Assembly: GCA_964581605.1 (NCBI GenBank)
Contig: CAZOPF010000066.1
Location: 1 to 31,806 of the forward strand
Reading direction: 5' to 3'
Length of the DNA stretch: 31,806 bases
From: CAADGU01 sp964581605
GTDB lineage: Bacteria; Chloroflexota; Anaerolineae; Promineifilales; Promineifilaceae
In this document: in pieces, positions 31,362 through 31,806 of the stretch
Layout of the letters: every line of letters begins with the position of its first letter
Numbering within the stretch: the stretch's first letter is position 1
Notes under the pieces: model-generated
What the model saw: the letters and a program-made list of their open reading frames with translations, nothing else
Told to the model about the DNA's origin: nothing
Database searches by the model: none
Made by a program: the position numbers and the translations under genes

Positions 31362-31390
31362 AGTATACCAACTAATCCTCTTTCCGGCAA
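31362..31390 (-). promoter_or_regulatory. Promoter of the initiator tRNA
   Basis: TTGCCG (4/6) and TATACT (5/6) are separated by 17 bases on the minus strand. Transcription would start about seven bases before the mature 5' end. Confidence 0.6.
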
Positions 31391-31407
31391 AAAGTAGACA
31401 TAATGTG

Positions 31408-31466
31408 TCCGGGTGTTTAAGTGTTTAGGTGTACACGTAAACACCAAGACACCAAAACACTCAATC
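31408..31466. repeat. Short repeats (gtgtttaa / aacaccaa units), inverted
   Basis: GTGTTTA units run in one direction and TAAACAC/ACACCAA units in the other, able to form a hairpin. They lie between the decayed DUF58 gene and the tRNA promoter. Confidence 0.6.
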
Positions 31467-31469
31467 ACC

Positions 31470-31806
31470 TCACAGCCGCGTTTGCCCTTTTAGCTCCAGG
31501 CATTTGTTCAACAGACCGGCCCTCAGGTGATAGGCGGGAATGTCCATGGTCATTGCGCCCCGTTTTTCCAGCAGGCTGCACCACATCAGCCGCTCATCCA
31601 GGAACAGCAGTTAGCTGCTGCCGGGGCGGGGCGGGATGTAGTGTTGAATCTGCCCAGCAAAAGTGAGCATCCCCACCCGGTCGCCCCGCTTGAGCGCCAC
31701 ATAGCTGAACAGGAGGACGGCATTGATGGCCAGATCGAGGCGAGTGGTGCGGGCCTGGGCAATGGCCGCCAGCCGTACCCCCTGCTGAATAGCCCCATTC
31801 AATCCA
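31470..31806 (-). pseudogene. Decayed DUF58 protein gene (partial, internal deletion)
   Basis: The minus-strand frame entering from the right edge reads LDLAINAVLLFSYVALKRGDRVGMLTF then IPPRPGSS, the central part of a DUF58 (VWA-like) protein, and then meets TAA at 31611-31613. In the same frame after that stop comes DERLMWCSLLEKRGAMTMDIPA and LLNKCLELKGQTRL-stop, which matches the usual DUF58 C-terminus. Family members have roughly 110-130 residues between these blocks, so an internal deletion has joined them with a stop at the joint. The joint lies in a perfect palindrome (CAGCAG-TTAG-CTGCTG, 31605-31620). DUF58 proteins usually sit beside MoxR ATPases; none is visible here. The 5' part is outside the window. 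Confidence 0.7.

Overview
The window looks like a chromosomal segment of a Chloroflexota bacterium, probably Anaerolineae-like. This rests on inference from three things: a secreted protein with the YLPIILK plus PTPTPTG-rich linker style common in that phylum, the mix of RNase J, RNase Y, a Flp pilin and a V4R protein, and short tandem repeats crowded between genes as in many filamentous bacteria. No rRNA gene is present, so the taxonomy is not firm.

Layout. Positions 1-460 are AT-rich and without a convincing gene. Two plus-strand genes follow: a membrane-anchored PP2C phosphatase (461-1369) and RNase J (1555-3198). A perfect 16-bp hairpin separates RNase J from the convergent centrepiece, a 12.9-kb minus-strand gene (3270-16136). 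It encodes a 4288-residue secreted protein with seven Pmp-like beta-helix modules, about eleven Ig-like domains, a Pro/Thr linker and a CARDB-like domain. Just upstream lies a Flp-type pilin gene with an Ig-like C-terminal extension (16307-16738), preceded by a long leader with a consensus -10 box. Next, still on minus, is a surface-glycoconjugate cluster: a 49-residue membrane protein, a methyltransferase-glycosyltransferase fusion, a GT4 glycosyltransferase and a flippase-like membrane protein. An aldo/keto reductase and a small unknown protein follow on plus. Then comes the housekeeping block recA-recX-rny on minus. Plus-strand genes follow for a tandem GNAT acetyltransferase, a V4R protein, a polytopic membrane protein and a pterin carbinolamine dehydratase. 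Next is an initiator tRNA on minus, and the right edge holds a decayed DUF58 gene.

The strongest unexplained signals run across gene boundaries. First, the octamer palindrome ACGGCCGT occurs about 60 times, against roughly one expected, in all reading frames of nearly all genes. This resembles the cyanobacterial HIP1 palindrome, but with a different sequence. Second, families of short, often heptameric, tandem and inverted repeats fill most gene junctions. Several form terminator-like hairpins, several supply the last codons and stop of a gene, and some are translated as linkers inside the methyltransferase-glycosyltransferase fusion. Third, the leader between recA and recX holds what looks like the 3' end of an IS200/IS605-type tnpB with its right-end hairpin, which may be an orphan omega-RNA-like relic.

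How the genes may work together (inference): the pilin, the giant repeat protein and the glycosyltransferase/flippase cluster are adjacent and on one strand, so they may build and glycosylate a cell-surface or filament-sheath structure. recA-recX-rny is a recognisable conserved-style neighbourhood for recombination control and RNA turnover.
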